Source: Micrococcus sp. 2A
GTDB lineage: Bacteria > Actinomycetota > Actinomycetes > Actinomycetales > Micrococcaceae
NCBI RefSeq assembly: GCF_039519235.1
Contig: NZ_CP154351.1
Location: forward strand, 2,170,001-2,234,000
Direction: 5' to 3'
DNA length: 64,000 nucleotides
Shown: positions 16,376-24,558 of the stretch, in pieces
Layout: every line of letters begins with the position of its first letter
Numbering within the stretch: position 1 is the stretch's first letter
The notes under the pieces: model-generated
The model's database searches: none
Told to the model about the DNA's origin: nothing
Seen by the model: only the letters and a program-made list of their open reading frames with translations
Program-made: the position numbers and the translations under genes

Positions 16376-17889
16376 CGGTTCTCCTCGCCGTGCTCGTGTC
16401 CGTGCCTGCGCCACCACGCGCGGAAGGACTCCCGCGGTGGCGCGGGGACGTCGCGCTCGTCCGTCCAGTGGCCCGCGATGCCCGGCAGCCAGCCGAGCTT
16501 GCGGTCCGGCCCGGCGGCCAGGCGGCCGGCGGGCAGGCCACGCTCGGCCAGGCCCATGAGGGTCCCCGAGGACATGACCGTCTTCGCGCCGGCCATGAGC
16601 ACGTCCATCTGCGAGGGGACGGGGACCCGGCTCTCCTCCCTCTTCCGGGCATGCGTGGCCATCACGTCCTCGTCGCGCAGGTGGACGAGGATCTCCGGGA
16701 TGTTGATCGCGACGGGGCAGACGTCATAGCAGGCGCCGCACAGCGAGGACGCGTAGGGCAGGGAGCCGTTCTCGCCCTCCTCGACGCCGGTGAGCTGCGG
16801 GGAGAGGATCGCGCCGATCGGGCCCGGGTACACCGAGCCGTAGGCATGGCCGCCGGTCTGCTCGTACACGGGGCACACGTTCATGCACGCCGAGCAGCGG
16901 ATGCAGTGCAGGGCGGAGCGTCCCTCGGGATCGGAGAGGACGGCCGAGCGCCCGTTGTCCAGCAGGACCAGGTGGAACTCCTGGGGCCCGTCACCCTCGG
17001 TGACGCCCGTCCACATCGAGGTGTAGGGGTTCATGCGCTCTCCGGTCGAGGAGCGCGGAAGCAGCTGCAGGAAGACCTCGAGGTCCTGGAACGTGGGGAC
17101 GATCTTCTCGATGCCCATCACCGTGATGAGGGTGTCCGGCAGGGTCAGGCACATGCGGCCGTTGCCCTCGGACTCCACCACGGTGAGCGTGCCGCTCTCG
17201 GCCACGCCGAAGTTCGCGCCGGAGATCGCCACCGAGGTGGTGAGGAACTTCTCCCGCAGGTGGGCGCGTGCGGTGTTCGCCAGCTCGGACGGATCGTCCG
17301 TGAGGCCGGGATCCGCGGTGGGGATCTCCCGGAGGAAGATGTCCCGGACCTCGCCGCGGTTGCGGTGGATCGCCGGGACGAGGATGTGCGAGGGGCGGTC
17401 GTGCCCCAGCTGGACGATCAGCTCCGCCAGGTCGGTCTCCGTGGCAGCGACCCCCGCCTTCGCGAGGGCGGCCTCCAGGCCGATCTCCTGCGTGGCCATG
17501 GACTTCACCTTGATGACCTCGTCCACGCCCTTCGCCGTGACCAGGTCCGTGATGATGCGATTCGCCTCCTCCGCGTCCCGCGCCCAGTGCACCACGCCGC
17601 CGCGCTCCGTCACGTTCCGTTCGAACTGCTCGAGGAGCTCGGGCAGCTCGGCCATGACCCGCTGCTTGAGGGCGGAGCCCGCCTGACGCAGCTCCGGCCA
17701 GTCCGGCAGCTCGTCCACGACGCGGCCGCGCTTCCCGCGGATCGTGTGGGTGGCGTGGCGGATGTTGGTGCGCATCTGGGCGTTGCCCAGCTCCTCGCGC
17801 GCGGAGGCGGGGAAGGGCGTCTCCAGCACGATGTCCCCCTGGCCGTGGACGCGGCGGACGGCGGGCATGCCGAGGCGGGTGCGGGTCAT
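16372..17889 (-). CDS. lutB: Lactate utilization iron-sulfur protein LutB
   Basis: 505 residues. The first ~330 form a LUD-type domain (KVKSMATQEIGLEAAL, GANFGVAESGTLTVVESEGNGRM). Then come two 4Fe-4S motifs, CIRCSACMNVCPVYE and CGACYDVCPVAINIP, and a C-terminal LutB domain (SSGTLMGLAERGLPAGRL, ending in a Trp/Arg/His-rich tail). It carries electrons within LutABC. ATG at 17889 overlaps the stop of lutA. The length is normal for the family. Confidence 0.93.
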   Translation of the reverse strand: MTRTRLGMPAVRRVHGQGDIVLETPFPASAREELGNAQMRTNIRHATHTIRGKRGRVVDELPDWPELRQAGSALKQRVMAELPELLEQFERNVTERGGVVHWARDAEEANRIITDLVTAKGVDEVIKVKSMATQEIGLEAALAKAGVAATETDLAELIVQLGHDRPSHILVPAIHRNRGEVRDIFLREIPTADPGLTDDPSELANTARAHLREKFLTTSVAISGANFGVAESGTLTVVESEGNGRMCLTLPDTLITVMGIEKIVPTFQDLEVFLQLLPRSSTGERMNPYTSMWTGVTEGDGPQEFHLVLLDNGRSAVLSDPEGRSALHCIRCSACMNVCPVYEQTGGHAYGSVYPGPIGAILSPQLTGVEEGENGSLPYASSLCGACYDVCPVAINIPEILVHLRDEDVMATHARKREESRVPVPSQMDVLMAGAKTVMSSGTLMGLAERGLPAGRLAAGPDRKLGWLPGIAGHWTDERDVPAPPRESFRAWWRRHGHEHGEENR

Positions 17890-18710
17890 CGGACGGCCTC
17901 CTTCGGGATGGACAGCTCGACGGGGCCGGAGACGTCCAGCGGATGCTCCCGGGTGGCCGCGAGGATCTCGGCGAAGTGCAGGGTGGTGACGGGTCCGCCG
18001 TCGGGAGCCGTGGTGCCCCGCCGAGACATGGCGCCGCCGAGGTGGAGCAGGCAGGACGCGTCGCCGCCCGTGCAGACGGACGCGCCGGACCGCTCGACGT
18101 TCGCGATCTTCTCCTCGGCCATCGCCCCGGAGACGTCCGGGTTCTTGAGCGAGAAGGTGCCGCCGAACCCGCAGCACTCCTCGGCGTCCGGCAGCTCGCG
18201 AAAGTCGATGTCCGCCACCGTGCGCACGAGGTCCTTCTGCCGGTCGCCGAGCCGGAGCAGGCGCATGCCGTGGCAGGACGGGTGGTAGGTCACCGCGTGC
18301 GGGAACCACGAGTCGAGCTGGGCGGCCGCGTCGGTGACGCCGAGGACGTCGGTGAGCAGCTGGGAGAGCTCGTAGGTGCGCCCGGCCACCTCGGCGGCGT
18401 CGCGGGCGAGGCCCTCGTCCCCCACGCGACGCGCGACCATCGGCTGCTGGTGCCCCAGGGAGGCGACGCACGAGGCGGAGGGCGCGACGGCGACGTCGTA
18501 CTCCGCGCGCTGGAAGGCGCGCACGTGGTTGCGGACCACGGGGACCGCATCGTCCAGGTAGCCGCTGTTGATGTGCATCTGGCCGCAGCAGCCCTGGCCC
18601 GGCGGGAAGACGACCTCGTGGCCGAGCCGTTCGAGGACGCGCACCGTGGCGAGTGCGACGCGCGGGTGCATGGCGTCCACGATGCACGTGGCGAACAGGG
18701 CGATCCTCAT
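17886..18710 (-). CDS. lutA: Lactate utilization protein LutA (CCG-domain)
   Basis: 274 residues with two cysteine-rich CCG domains: the first ends GQGCCGQMHINSGY, the second ends EECCGFGGTFSLKNPDVS, each preceded by single Cys residues (ALFATCIVDAMHP, VTYHPSCHGMRLL). These bind Fe-S clusters in heterodisulfide reductase-like proteins. First gene of lutABC; start ATG at 18710 with GGAGGGACC just upstream. Its promoter overlaps an operator at 18735-18749. Confidence 0.92.
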   Translation of the reverse strand: MRIALFATCIVDAMHPRVALATVRVLERLGHEVVFPPGQGCCGQMHINSGYLDDAVPVVRNHVRAFQRAEYDVAVAPSASCVASLGHQQPMVARRVGDEGLARDAAEVAGRTYELSQLLTDVLGVTDAAAQLDSWFPHAVTYHPSCHGMRLLRLGDRQKDLVRTVADIDFRELPDAEECCGFGGTFSLKNPDVSGAMAEEKIANVERSGASVCTGGDASCLLHLGGAMSRRGTTAPDGGPVTTLHFAEILAATREHPLDVSGPVELSIPKEAVR

Positions 18711-18734
18711 GAGCGGTCCCTCCGGGTCGGTCGA

Positions 18735-18749
18735 TGTGGTCAGACAATA
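18735..18749. promoter_or_regulatory. Operator over the lutABC promoter
   Basis: TGTGGTCAGACAATA is centred on base 18742 and shares TGnGGTCAGACnAnA with the site at 18891-18907. It overlaps the likely lutA -10 box (TATTGT on the minus strand, 18749-18744, with TGTGCC 17 bases further upstream). A FadR-type regulator binding here would block transcription. Confidence 0.55.
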
Positions 18750-18890
18750 TCAGGGCAGTGACGCGTGGCACAGGCCCACCCGATCCACGCCGCCCCGGCC
18801 GGCCCCGGCAGGCAGGGTGCGTCCGCCGCAGGACGGGCAGGGTCGCCACTGGACTCCTCCCTTGCGCCCGTGATGCACGCCATATAGCGT

Positions 18891-18907
18891 CTGCGGTCAG
18901 ACCACAG
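18891..18907. promoter_or_regulatory. Operator at the lactate permease promoter
   Basis: CTGCGGTCAGACCACAG is a 17-base palindrome with a single mismatched pair, built on GGTC-A-GACC, the core seen in operators of FadR-subfamily GntR repressors. It begins three bases after a TATAGC -10 box (18883-18888), so it covers the expected transcription start of lctP. Confidence 0.6.
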
Positions 18908-18983
18908 CGGTCCGTCCACACGGATGCGAGACCTCGCGACCCCGCCCCACCCCGGCCCAGCGCCCCACCCCCAAGGAGAACGC

Positions 18984-20648
18984 GTGCCCACGTTCACCGC
19001 GACGACCGACGCGGTCGCCGGCAACCTCGGCCTGTCAGCCCTGCTCGCCACCCTTCCGCTGATCACCTTCTTCGCGCTCCTGCTCGCGCTCAAGGCCAAG
19101 GCGTGGCAGGCCGCCCTGGCCTCCCTGGCGGTGGCCCTGCTGGTGGCTGTGCTGGGATTCGGCATGCCCACCGGACTGGCGCTCCTCTCCGCGACCCAGG
19201 GAGCGGTCTTCGGCCTCCTCCCGATCGTGTGGATCGTGGTGATGGCGCTGTGGTTCTACCAGGTCACGGTGCTCTCGGGCCGCTTCGAGGACATGCGCGC
19301 CATCTTCGACTCGGTCGGTGGAGGCGACGTCCGCATCCAGGCCGTCCTGATCGCGTTCTGCTTCGGCGGCATGCTGGAGGCACTGGCCGGATTCGGCGCC
19401 CCGGTGGCCATCACGGCGACCATGCTGCTCGCCCTCGGCCTCCCGCCCCTCAAGGCCGCGACGGTCGTGCTGATCGCCAACACCGCCCCCGTGGCGTTCG
19501 GCGCGGTCGGCATCCCGATCACGACGGCCGGCCAGCTCACCGGCATCCCCGCGGCGCACATCGGTGCCGTCGTCGGCCACCAGGCCCCCTTCGTCGCCGT
19601 GCTCGTCCCGTTCCTGCTGGTCTTCCTGATCGACGGGGTCCGGGGCGTGCGGGAGACCTGGCCGGCACTGCTCGTGATCGGCGGCGCCTTCTCCGTCGGC
19701 ATCTGGTGGTCCTCGACGCACTTCTCCTACGAGCTGACCGACGTCGTGGCCTCCCTGCTCGCGATGGCCGCCGCCGTCGTCCTGCTCCGGTTCTGGCGCC
19801 CCCAGGGCGCGGCCGCGGCCGGCCAGCGCCTCGGCGTGCGCACTCCGGCACGAACGGAGGCGCTCACCCCGGGGCGCGTGTGGATGGCGGTGCTGCCCTA
19901 CCTGCTGGTGGTGGCCGTCTTCGGCGTGGCGAAGCTCTGGACGCTGGGGGTGGACGTGCCGAAGCTGCTGGCCTCCAGCAACGTGAAGATCCCGTGGCCC
20001 GGCCTGCACGGGAACCTCGTCGACGGGGCCGGCGCGGCCATCTCGTCGACGGTGTACTCGCTGCCGTGGCTGTCCTCTCCCGGAACCCTGCTGCTGATCA
20101 CCGGCCTGCTGGTCGCCGCCGTCTACGCGGTCCGCGACGGAGGCGGCCGCTACCGCCTCTCCTTCACCGACGCCCTCGCCGAGATCGGCCGGTGCTTCTG
20201 GCGCATGCGGTGGTCCGGGCTGACGATCGTCCTGGTGCTCTCCCTCGCCTACGTCATGAACTTCTCCGGCCAGACCCTGGCCATGGGCACGGCCATCGCC
20301 GGCGTGGGCGGGGCCTTCGCGTTCCTCTCCCCGGTCCTGGGCTGGCTGGGCACCGCCGTGACCGGCTCGGACACCTCGGCCAACGCGCTCTTCGCCACCC
20401 TCCAGCAGACCGCCGCCGAGAACACCGGGCTGGACCCCGCGCTCATGGTCGCCGCGAACACCTCGGGCGGCGTCGTCGGCAAGATGATCTCCCCGCAGTC
20501 CCTCGCCATCGCCGCCACCGCGGTCGGCATGGAGGGACAGGAGTCCAAGATCTTCCGCACGGTGGTGCCGTGGTCCGTGGGCCTGCTCCTGCTGGTCTGC
20601 CTGATCGTGTTCCTTCAGGCGACGGTGCTGCACGGCATGCTCCCGTGA
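18984..20648 (+). CDS. lctP: L-lactate permease (LctP/LldP family)
   Basis: 554 residues with about 12-14 membrane helices. Family landmarks include SATQGAVFGLLPIVWIVVMALWFYQVTV, GGMLEALAGFGAPVAITA, TAPVAFGAVGIPI and GSDTSANALFATLQ...GGVVGKMISPQSLAIAATAVG. It imports lactate (and often glycolate) with protons. The GTG at 18984 has an ideal AAGGAGA ribosome site; an in-frame ATG at 18924 lacks one. Divergent from lutABC, so uptake and oxidation are controlled from one intergenic region. Confidence 0.93.
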   Translation: MPTFTATTDAVAGNLGLSALLATLPLITFFALLLALKAKAWQAALASLAVALLVAVLGFGMPTGLALLSATQGAVFGLLPIVWIVVMALWFYQVTVLSGRFEDMRAIFDSVGGGDVRIQAVLIAFCFGGMLEALAGFGAPVAITATMLLALGLPPLKAATVVLIANTAPVAFGAVGIPITTAGQLTGIPAAHIGAVVGHQAPFVAVLVPFLLVFLIDGVRGVRETWPALLVIGGAFSVGIWWSSTHFSYELTDVVASLLAMAAAVVLLRFWRPQGAAAAGQRLGVRTPARTEALTPGRVWMAVLPYLLVVAVFGVAKLWTLGVDVPKLLASSNVKIPWPGLHGNLVDGAGAAISSTVYSLPWLSSPGTLLLITGLLVAAVYAVRDGGGRYRLSFTDALAEIGRCFWRMRWSGLTIVLVLSLAYVMNFSGQTLAMGTAIAGVGGAFAFLSPVLGWLGTAVTGSDTSANALFATLQQTAAENTGLDPALMVAANTSGGVVGKMISPQSLAIAATAVGMEGQESKIFRTVVPWSVGLLLLVCLIVFLQATVLHGMLP

Positions 20649-20678
20649 CCTCCTGCCGGACCGGCGCCGGCTGAGCGC

Positions 20679-20705
20679 GCCCGCAGGATCCACTATCCTG
20701 CGGGC
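20679..20705. repeat. Perfect 11-bp hairpin between lctP and the regulator gene
   Basis: Arms GCCCGCAGGAT (20679-20689) and ATCCTGCGGGC (20695-20705) with a five-base loop. No T-run follows on either strand, so it may be a Rho-assisted or processing hairpin after lctP. The right arm also contains TATCCT, a possible -10 for the regulator gene, so an operator role is an alternative. Confidence 0.5.
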
Positions 20706-20761
20706 ACGGGTGCGCGGGGCCGCGCTCACCCCCGCCCCGTCCGCCCTGTCCAGGAGTCACC

Positions 20762-21478
20762 GTGCCCGCCCAGCCCTCGTACACCGTCATCCTCGACTGG
20801 CTGGAGGACGAGCTCCGCGGAGGCGGGCTCTCCGTCGGGGACAAGCTCCCGGGAGAGCGCGCCCTGGCCGAGCGCTTCGGGATCTCGCGGACCTCGGTCC
20901 GTGAGGCGACGCGCATGCTGGACGCCATGGGCCTGCTGCGGGCCTCGGCCGGCTCCGGCCCGAACGCCGGGACCATCCTGGTCTCCCAGCCCTCCGCGGC
21001 CCTCGCCTGGGCACTGCGCATGCACATCGCCACGCGGGCCCTGCCCATGGCGGACGTGGTCACCACGCGCGTCCTCCTCGAGACGGACGCCGCGCGGGCC
21101 GCGGCCCGCGCGGCCCAGGGGGCGGACGACGCCGCCCGCGCCGCCGCGCTCGACGACGCGGAGGCCCTCGTGGACCGGATGGACGACGAGGCCCTGCCCG
21201 CGGAGCAGTTCCACCGCCTGGACGCCGAGTTCCACGTCCTCCTCGCGTCGCTGGCCCGCAACGTGGTGGTGGAGACCGTCATGTCGTCGCTGCGCGAGGC
21301 GACCATCGGGTACGTCCAGGAGACCGTTGCCCTGCTCGACGACTGGCAGGACGTCCGGGCCGGACTCCAGCGGGACCACCGCGCGGTCCTGGCGCACGTC
21401 CGCGCTCGGGACGGGGACGCTGCCGCCGACGCCCTGCGCTCGCACATCCTGGGCTTCTACTCCCTCGCCGTTCGGTAG
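20762..21478 (+). CDS. FadR-subfamily GntR regulator, probably of lactate genes
   Basis: 238 residues. The winged helix is at about 5-75 (GDKLPGERALAERFGISRTSVREATRMLDAMGLL), the helical FCD ligand domain follows (TTRVLLETDAARAAARAA, FHRLDAEFHVLLASLARN, DHRAVLAHVRARDGDAAADALRSHILGFY) with the Asp/His metal-carboxylate ligands of this subfamily. GTG start at 20762 with CCAGGAGTC upstream. Located directly behind lctP, and the nearby promoters carry GGTCAGACC-type sites, so it is probably the LldR-like lactate sensor (inference). Confidence 0.8.
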   Translation: MPAQPSYTVILDWLEDELRGGGLSVGDKLPGERALAERFGISRTSVREATRMLDAMGLLRASAGSGPNAGTILVSQPSAALAWALRMHIATRALPMADVVTTRVLLETDAARAAARAAQGADDAARAAALDDAEALVDRMDDEALPAEQFHRLDAEFHVLLASLARNVVVETVMSSLREATIGYVQETVALLDDWQDVRAGLQRDHRAVLAHVRARDGDAAADALRSHILGFYSLAVR

Positions 21479-21479
21479 C

Positions 21480-22008
21480 CGCGCTCCGGCGGGCACGATC
21501 GCCCGGCGGCCCACGCCCATCCACGAACTCAGGGAGCCGGAGGCGGAGACGTTGTGGTGCGCCGCGAGCGGCACGGCGGCGGCGAGGAGGGCGGCGTCGG
21601 TGAGCTCGTCCGGCACGAAGCCGGTGGCGCGGAACTCCAGCCCCCGCTGCCGCGCCTCCTCGGCGAGCTCCTGCACCAGGGAGTCGTGGCCGGCGGACAC
21701 GGGGCCCAGGGCGGTCACGCGCCGCGGGGCCTCGGAGCCGGGGCCCCACTGGCGGTGCAGCTCGGCGAGCGCCTCCAGCGCCACGGCGTGCCCCTTGCCG
21801 GGGTAGAGGTAGCCGAACACCACCACGTCCCGCTCCAGGCCCTCCAGATGCGGGGGCAGCGCGGGCCGCGGCGCCGCGACCGCGGCCCGGCGGTCCTCCA
21901 CGGGCAGCGGCACCACGTGCGCGTCCACGTCCACGATGTCCGCCAGGAGGCTGCGCTCGTGCTCGGAGGAGACGACGACGGCGGCCACGTGCCGCGCGAT
22001 CCGCGCGG
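21480..22008 (-). pseudogene. Internal fragment of a glycosyltransferase gene (paralogue of 9356-10453)
   Basis: Read on the minus strand this stretch encodes ARIARHVAAVVVSSEHERSLL ... VVVFGYLYPGKGHAVALEALAELHRQWGPGSEAPRR ... NVSASGSLSSWMGVGRRAIVPAG. It matches residues about 124-295 of the intact glycosyltransferase at 9356-10453 almost residue for residue. There is no start or stop of its own: it begins abruptly at the kinase-like fragment and ends two bases after the stop of the regulator gene. It is a remnant from a deletion or recombination. Confidence 0.8.
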
Positions 22009-22196
22009 ACATCGTGGCCGACGTCGCCGGGCTGGACCCGGAGCGGGTGCGCGCCTGGACGTTCGTGCGCCTGGTGCTCAACGCCGTGGACGCGGCGGAG
22101 GAGGGTGAGGCGAAGACGGGTACGCCGAAGAACAGCGCGGAGGCCGACGCCTTCCGCACCCACATGATCGGGCTGGCGGGAGCCTTCGCGAGCTGA
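22009..22196 (+). pseudogene. C-terminal fragment of an aminoglycoside-phosphotransferase-like kinase
   Basis: The plus strand encodes DIVADVAGLDPERVRAWTF, a C-terminal block like that of aminoglycoside/streptomycin-type kinases, and continues VRLVLNAVDAAEEGEAK to a TGA at 22194-22196. Nothing upstream continues the kinase; the sequence switches at about 22008/22009 to the opposite-strand glycosyltransferase fragment. The kinase assignment rests on one short motif and is tentative. Confidence 0.5.
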
Positions 22197-22279
22197 CGGG
22201 CGTGCGGGGCTGCCCCGACCCCGGAACGCCGGGCGGCGCGCCCGCTCAGACTGACGGGACGCTCAGTCCGGCGCGCCGC

Positions 22280-22780
22280 TCAGGCGCTGAGGAAGTGCAC
22301 CACGACGCCGATGCCCACCGAGGCGAGGGCGAGCATCGCGCAGCCGAGCTCCACGAGGATGCCCAGCCCCATGGCCTTGAGCGTGCTCCACGAGCTGGCG
22401 AGCGCGGCGCGGCCGTCCTTGAGGCGCGCCCACTGCGAGCCGAAGAGGCCGAGCGCGAAGCCCAGGAAGAGGCCCACGATCGGGACCACGAAGAAGCCGA
22501 TCGCGCCGCACACCAGGCCCACGAGGATCGGGCCGCGCGGGACGCGCTCGCGGCGCAGACGCCGTCCGGTGAGCACGGCGGAGGCGCCCATGCCGGCGAT
22601 CGAGAGGCCGGCGGCCACGAGGCCGAACGTCCACGAGGCGGTCGAGCCCAGGATCCAGGCCCACGCGATCGCGGTCACGAGGTTGAGGGCCGAGCCCGGC
22701 AAGATCGGGTAGACGGTGCCCACCAGCCCCACGAGGAGCAGGAGGAGGGCGAGGACGGAGACGACGATCGCGAGGGTCAC
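22280..22780 (-). CDS. DUF456 membrane protein
   Basis: 166 residues, nearly all hydrophobic, with four or five helices. VGTVYPILPGSALNLVTAIAWAWILGS and FFVVPIVGLFLGFALGLFGSQW match DUF456, a family of small membrane proteins of unknown function. The GTG start at 22780 directly follows CATACTGGGGAC, which could be a -10 box with a leaderless start. A close paralogue lies at 27661-28080, on the other side of the glyoxylate genes. Confidence 0.75.
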   Translation of the reverse strand: MTLAIVVSVLALLLLLVGLVGTVYPILPGSALNLVTAIAWAWILGSTASWTFGLVAAGLSIAGMGASAVLTGRRLRRERVPRGPILVGLVCGAIGFFVVPIVGLFLGFALGLFGSQWARLKDGRAALASSWSTLKAMGLGILVELGCAMLALASVGIGVVVHFLSA

Positions 22781-22811
22781 GTCCCCAGTATGGGCGAGGG
22801 TCCGCCGTCGC

Positions 22812-24281
22812 TCAGCCGCGCTCCTGCGCCTGCAGGAACTCGAAGACCTGCACCTCGTCCACGCCCGGGAAGGCGCCGCTGGGCATGGCCGCCAGCAGGT
22901 GGGCGTTGGCGCGGGCCGCCGGCCACGCGTTGCCTCCCCACGCCGCCTCGAGCTCCGGGGAGGGCGTGCGGCAGCACGTGGGATCGGGGCAGCGGCTCAC
23001 GCTGCGCGCCGTCGTCTCCCGGCCCTGGAACCACTTCGCGTCGTCGAACGGGACGCCCACGGTGAGGGAGTACAGGCCGGTGGATGTCGGCTCGACGACG
23101 GCGGCGCACCAGAAGGTGCCCGCCACGGTGTCCGTGTACTGGTGGAAGGAGCCCAGCCGGTCCGCCACGTCGAACACCTGCCGCGAGGTCCACTCCCGGC
23201 ACGCGGGCTGCCCCTCGATGGCACCGATGTGGTCCGTGGGGAAGCGGACGCCGTCGTTCTCGTACGCCTTGTGGAACACCCCGGAGTCGCTGACCTTGGC
23301 GAAGTGGCAGCGGATGCCCAGGTGCTCGGTGGCGAGGTTGGTGAAGCGGTGGGCCGCGGACTCCCAGGAGACGCCGTAGCGGTCCCGCAGGTCGTCCACG
23401 GAGAGCTCGCGGCGCTCCTTGGCCTCCTTGAGCGCGCGCACGGTGCTCTCCTGCGGCATCATCAGGGCCGCCGCGAGGTAGTTGGTGAACACGCGCTGGC
23501 GCAGGAACTCCGAGTAGTCGCGCGGCTCGCCGTGGCCGAGCACGGCGGAGCAGACCGCCTGGAGCAGCACGGCGCGCGGGTCGTGCGCCGGGCGCCGCGA
23601 GCGGGCCAGGTAGATGCGCCGGTTCTTCAGGTCCGTCACGGAGCGGGTGGAGTGGGGCAGGTCCGGGACGAACCGCACGGAGAAGCCCACGTGGTCCGCG
23701 ATGGCGGAGACGTCCTGGTGGGTCAGCGGGCCCTCAGAGTCCCGGACGACGGCGCGCAGCGCGCTGGCCTGGCGCTCCAGGTCCGCGTAGTGGTTGCCGC
23801 GGCGGCGCATCTCCTCGCGCAGCTCGCTGTTGGCCCGGCGCGCCTCCTCGGGCGTGGAGACGCGCTCGGCCATCTGCCGGTCCAGCTCGGCCTGCAGTCC
23901 CGCGATCACCTCGAGCACCTCGGTGGGCGTGCCGACCCCGACCTTGACGGGCGGCAGGCCGAGGCGCGCGAAGAGGGGCCCGCGCTGGGCGCGCTCCACC
24001 GCGATCTCGAGGGCGGCGCGGCGGCTGGGGACGTCGGGGCGCAGCAGCTCCTCCACGCCGACGCCGAGCGTCTCGGCGAGGCGTCCCACGAGCTGCAGGC
24101 GCGGCTCGCGCCGGCCGTTCTCCACGAGGGAGAGATGGGAGGCGGTGACGCCGGCGGCCTCGGCCACCTGGGCGAGGGTGCGCCCGGACTCGCGCCGCAG
24201 GTGGCGCAGGCGGCGGCCGAAGACGAGGGGGTCGACGGCGCCGCCTCCCGCGTCCGCCGCCTCGATGCGGGTCGGTTCCAT
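22812..24281 (-). CDS. ramB: RamB-type transcriptional regulator of acetate metabolism
   Basis: 489 residues in the RamB layout: an XRE helix-turn-helix at about 20-80 (FGRRLRHLRRESGRTLAQVAEAAGVTASHLSLVENGRREP), an IrrE/ImmA-like middle domain (VLLQAVCSAVLGHG, VFTNYLAAALMMPQE; the zinc-protease motif is degenerate) and a C-terminal DUF2083 domain with conserved Cys (GQPACREW, SRCPDPTCCRTP). In corynebacteria RamB controls isocitrate lyase, malate synthase and acetate activation. Here it is divergent from aceA, which supports the same role. ATG at 24281. A 12-bp palindrome (24373-24384) in the shared promoter region is a candidate target. Confidence 0.87.
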   Translation of the reverse strand: MEPTRIEAADAGGGAVDPLVFGRRLRHLRRESGRTLAQVAEAAGVTASHLSLVENGRREPRLQLVGRLAETLGVGVEELLRPDVPSRRAALEIAVERAQRGPLFARLGLPPVKVGVGTPTEVLEVIAGLQAELDRQMAERVSTPEEARRANSELREEMRRRGNHYADLERQASALRAVVRDSEGPLTHQDVSAIADHVGFSVRFVPDLPHSTRSVTDLKNRRIYLARSRRPAHDPRAVLLQAVCSAVLGHGEPRDYSEFLRQRVFTNYLAAALMMPQESTVRALKEAKERRELSVDDLRDRYGVSWESAAHRFTNLATEHLGIRCHFAKVSDSGVFHKAYENDGVRFPTDHIGAIEGQPACREWTSRQVFDVADRLGSFHQYTDTVAGTFWCAAVVEPTSTGLYSLTVGVPFDDAKWFQGRETTARSVSRCPDPTCCRTPSPELEAAWGGNAWPAARANAHLLAAMPSGAFPGVDEVQVFEFLQAQERG

Positions 24282-24372
24282 GGGGCCAGCGTAGGGGGGC
24301 GAGGGCCACTCCGGTAGGCCTTTCAGTCATTTTTCTAGAAGTTTCCGGGCCCGCAGACCCTCATTCCCTGAG

Positions 24373-24384
24373 TTGACGCGTCAA
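24373..24384. promoter_or_regulatory. Palindrome TTGACGCGTCAA in the ramB-aceA intergenic region
   Basis: A perfect 12-bp inverted repeat about 90 bases ahead of ramB and 175 ahead of aceA, in a patch of lower GC. It could be a regulator site for either gene; TTGACG may also serve as a -35 box. It does not resemble the corynebacterial RamB motif as I know it, so the factor is uncertain. Confidence 0.35.
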
Positions 24385-24558
24385 TCTGGCCGGAAACGCT
24401 GATTTATGACAGGCGGACAAAACGGCCCGTTGTTCTTCCCGGAATCGTCTTCCAGACCCGTACGAGCGGGTCCAGAGTGAGAACACACCCCGGGGAACGG
24501 GACGCCGCGACGAAGCGGCCGATCGCTCCTCCCACCCCCTCCCGAGAGGACAGCGATC

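Noticed and set aside
16372..18921. 849-residue lutB reading frame
   Set aside because: The part before 17889 is a shadow of lutA; homology begins at ATG 17889.
20726..22165. 479-residue reading frame through the glycosyltransferase fragment
   Set aside because: Only the 21480-22008 part is protein-like; both ends are antisense to other genes or fragments.
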